From: Alistipes putredinis DSM 17216 | GTDB lineage: Bacteria; Bacteroidota; Bacteroidia; Bacteroidales; Rikenellaceae | Reading direction: 5' to 3' | Assembly: GCF_000154465.1 (NCBI RefSeq) | Contig: NZ_DS499579.1 | Coordinates: 372,001 to 436,000, forward strand | Length of the DNA stretch: 64,000 bases | Part shown: piece after piece, positions 62,279 to 64,000 of the stretch | Layout: each line of letters starts with the position of its first letter | How positions within the stretch are numbered: position 1 is the stretch's first letter | Translations under genes and position numbers: made by a program | The notes under the pieces: model-generated | The model's database searches: none | Told to the model about the DNA's origin: nothing | The model's input: only the letters and a program-made list of their open reading frames with translations

Positions 62279-64000
62279 TTATTTCTTGGGTTCCACGACC
62301 GGTTTGCGGTCGTAATAACGGGTGTGGAGCAGTTCGTGCGAAAGCGGTCCGCAGGGTTCGCCGAGGAACTCTTCGTAGAGTGCCTGAATGTCGGGATTCT
62401 CGTGCGACTTGCGCAGCGGTTTGGCGGCGTCTTCGGCGTAGAGGGCCTCGGCACGCCGTTTCAGAAGCTCTTCGTTGCCCCGGTGATAGGGTTGCCCGCC
62501 GCCGTTGATGCAGCCGCCGGGACAGGCCATGATTTCGATGGCGTGGTAGGGCGATCGGCCGGCGCGGATCTCTTCGACCAGCCTGCGGGCGTTACCCAGC
62601 CCGTGTGCGATGCCGATTTTGACGGGTACGCCGTCGAAGTCGATCGTCGCCGAACGGATTCCCGCCAGTCCGCGCAGTTCGGTGAAGTCGAGTTTCGGAA
62701 GCGTTTTTTTCGTTTGTATTTCGTATGCCGTACGCACGGCTGCCTCGATCACGCCGCCTGTGGTGCCGAAGATGACGCCTGCACCGGTCGATTCGCCCAG
62801 CGGACGGTCGAAATCGCTCTCCTCCAGTTCGTCGAAGTTCATGTTGGCGAAGCGGATCATGTGGGCCAGTTCGCGCGTGGTGATCGAAATGTTCACGTCC
62901 GGATCGCCGTCTTTGCCGAATTCGGGGCGTGCGGCTTCCGATTTCTTCGCCACGCAGGGCATGACCGATACGACGATGAAATTCCGGCGGTCGATGCCCA
63001 GCTTGGGCGCCAGGTAGTTTTTGGCGATCGCGCCGAACATCTGTTGCGGCGACTTGGCCGTCGAGAGGTTCTCGCCCAGTTCGGGGAAATGCTTCTCCAT
63101 GAACGACACCCAGCCCGGACAGCAGGAGGTCATCAGGGGGATTTTGACCGTCCGGTCGCCCGCGAGATACTTGTTCAGGCGCTGGAGCAGTTCGGTGCCC
63201 TCCTCCATGATCGTCAGGTCGGCGGCGAAGTCGGTGTCGAAAACGTAGTCGAAGCCCAACCGACGCAGCGCTGTGGTCATCTTGCCCGTGACGCTCCGGC
63301 CTTCCAGTCCGAAATCCTGGCCGAGGGCCACGCGCACGGCGGGGGCGGTCTGCACCACGACCGTCTTGCCGGGATCGGCGAGCGCCTGCATCACCTCCCG
63401 GATGTTGCTGTTCTCCGAGAGGGCGCTGGTCGGACAGACGGCTACGCATTGGCCGCAATTGACGCAGTTGGTCGTTAGGATCGGATCGTTGAAGGCCGTG
63501 CAGAGGACCGAAGTGAATCCCCGGCCTACGACCGACAGGGCGCCGACGGTCTGGACTTGGTTGCAGACCGTTTCGCAGCGGCGGCAGAGGATGCACTTTT
63601 CCATGTTGCGCACCACCGACGGCGAGAGGTCCATCATCGGCTTGGTGGTTTCTCCCTTGTACTTGGCCTCGCGGATGCCGAGGTCTTTGGCCATGGTTTG
63701 CAGGCTGCAATAGCCGTTCTTCGAGCAGGTGAGGCATTCGTTGGGGTGGTCCGAGAGGATCAGCTCCAGAATGGTTTGCCGGGCGTTGATGACGCGGGGT
63801 GTGTGGGTGCGGACGACCATCCCTTCCGTGCAGACGGTTTTGCAGGCCGGAGCCAGGTTTTTGCGTCCTTCGACCTCTACGACGCAGATGCGGCAGACAC
63901 CGGGGTCGTTCTTGCAGCCCAGCTCGTGCAGGTTGAGGTAGCAGAGCGTCGGAATTTTGATGCCGACCGAAGCGGCCGCTTCGACCAGGTTGGTGCCCGG
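62279..64000 (-). CDS. hydA: [FeFe] hydrogenase large subunit (5' end outside window)
   Basis: The frame is open to the window edge, so at least 573 residues are visible; the N-terminus lies beyond 64000. It has a NuoG-like front part with the His-Cys cluster region (LTCSKNGYCSLQ), two [4Fe-4S] motifs (CILCRRCETVCN; CVNCGQCVAVCP), and the H-cluster signatures L1 (TSCCPGWVSFM), L2 (MPCVAKKSEAARPEF) and L3 (MACPGGCINGGGQPY). This architecture is that of soluble NAD(P)-linked, often electron-bifurcating hydrogenases. Confidence 0.95.
   Translation of the reverse strand, partial: PGTNLVEAAASVGIKIPTLCYLNLHELGCKNDPGVCRICVVEVEGRKNLAPACKTVCTEGMVVRTHTPRVINARQTILELILSDHPNECLTCSKNGYCSLQTMAKDLGIREAKYKGETTKPMMDLSPSVVRNMEKCILCRRCETVCNQVQTVGALSVVGRGFTSVLCTAFNDPILTTNCVNCGQCVAVCPTSALSENSNIREVMQALADPGKTVVVQTAPAVRVALGQDFGLEGRSVTGKMTTALRRLGFDYVFDTDFAADLTIMEEGTELLQRLNKYLAGDRTVKIPLMTSCCPGWVSFMEKHFPELGENLSTAKSPQQMFGAIAKNYLAPKLGIDRRNFIVVSVMPCVAKKSEAARPEFGKDGDPDVNISITTRELAHMIRFANMNFDELEESDFDRPLGESTGAGVIFGTTGGVIEAAVRTAYEIQTKKTLPKLDFTELRGLAGIRSATIDFDGVPVKIGIAHGLGNARRLVEEIRAGRSPYHAIEIMACPGGCINGGGQPYHRGNEELLKRRAEALYAEDAAKPLRKSHENPDIQALYEEFLGEPCGPLSHELLHTRYYDRKPVVEPKK

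Noticed and set aside
1..64000. tRNA or rRNA genes
   Set aside because: No cloverleaf-like TTCGA/CCA pattern or rRNA-like stretch was recognised on either strand; a tRNA search program would be needed to exclude one formally.

Overview
The window looks like a chromosome segment from a Bacteroidales bacterium, most likely an Alistipes-type (Rikenellaceae) gut anaerobe. That identification is inference. It rests on Bacteroidetes-type -7 promoter elements (TAnnTTTG) upstream of many genes, few Shine-Dalgarno sequences, a complex I operon with fused nuoCD and no nuoEFG, an [FeFe] hydrogenase, PepSY-like (DUF2874-type) proteins, and remnants of a CTnDOT-family conjugative transposon (rteA/rteB). 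I saw no rRNA, tRNA or CRISPR array.

Backbone, left part (1-36.2 kb). It opens with the 3' end of a surface-protein gene. Next is a tripartite RND efflux operon (adaptor, pump, outer-membrane lipoprotein) with its TetR regulator as the last gene and a divergent AraC regulator. An OmpR-type two-component system follows, with four PepSY-like exported proteins. Then come an ABC-F ATPase with a FabK/nitronate-monooxygenase-like flavoprotein, and the 10-gene nuo operon (nuoA-B-CD-H-I-J-K-L-M-N) preceded by a small exported protein. An AraC regulator lies divergent to an iron alcohol dehydrogenase, a flavodoxin-type reductase and a cupin/carboxymuconolactone-decarboxylase protein. Last are an ArsR - thioredoxin - ArsF - ArsG organoarsenical-type operon and a FadR-type regulator with a fosmidomycin-resistance-type MFS pump.

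Accessory island (about 36.8-57.3 kb). Base composition drops and the order becomes mosaic. It holds a trypsin-like serine protease operon, conjugative-element hypothetical genes, and two tiny membrane-protein genes between two related long hairpins. A 5'-truncated helicase is joined to an rteB fragment and an rteA fragment, which is joined to a radical SAM 'mobile pair' with an MBL-fold hydrolase and an AraC regulator. Relics of an aldo/keto reductase and a second AraC gene follow. Then come a mobC/relaxase module, a primase gene split by a complete group II intron (LtrA ORF, domain V visible), an excisionase-like protein, an HTH protein with a 4 x 11-bp direct repeat upstream, an AlbA_2-type ATP-binding protein, and a tyrosine integrase at the right edge. 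It reads as several mobile elements nested and deleted into one another, ending in an integrative mobilizable element that may still work apart from its interrupted primase.

Backbone, right part (57.7-64 kb). A stand-alone receiver and a receiver-histidine kinase precede a convergent DEAD-box RNA helicase with a DbpA-type RNA-binding domain. The window ends inside a multi-domain [FeFe] hydrogenase gene followed by a NuoE-like subunit. Because the nuo operon lacks the NADH module, the hydrogenase and complex I probably take part in separate but connected electron flows (inference).
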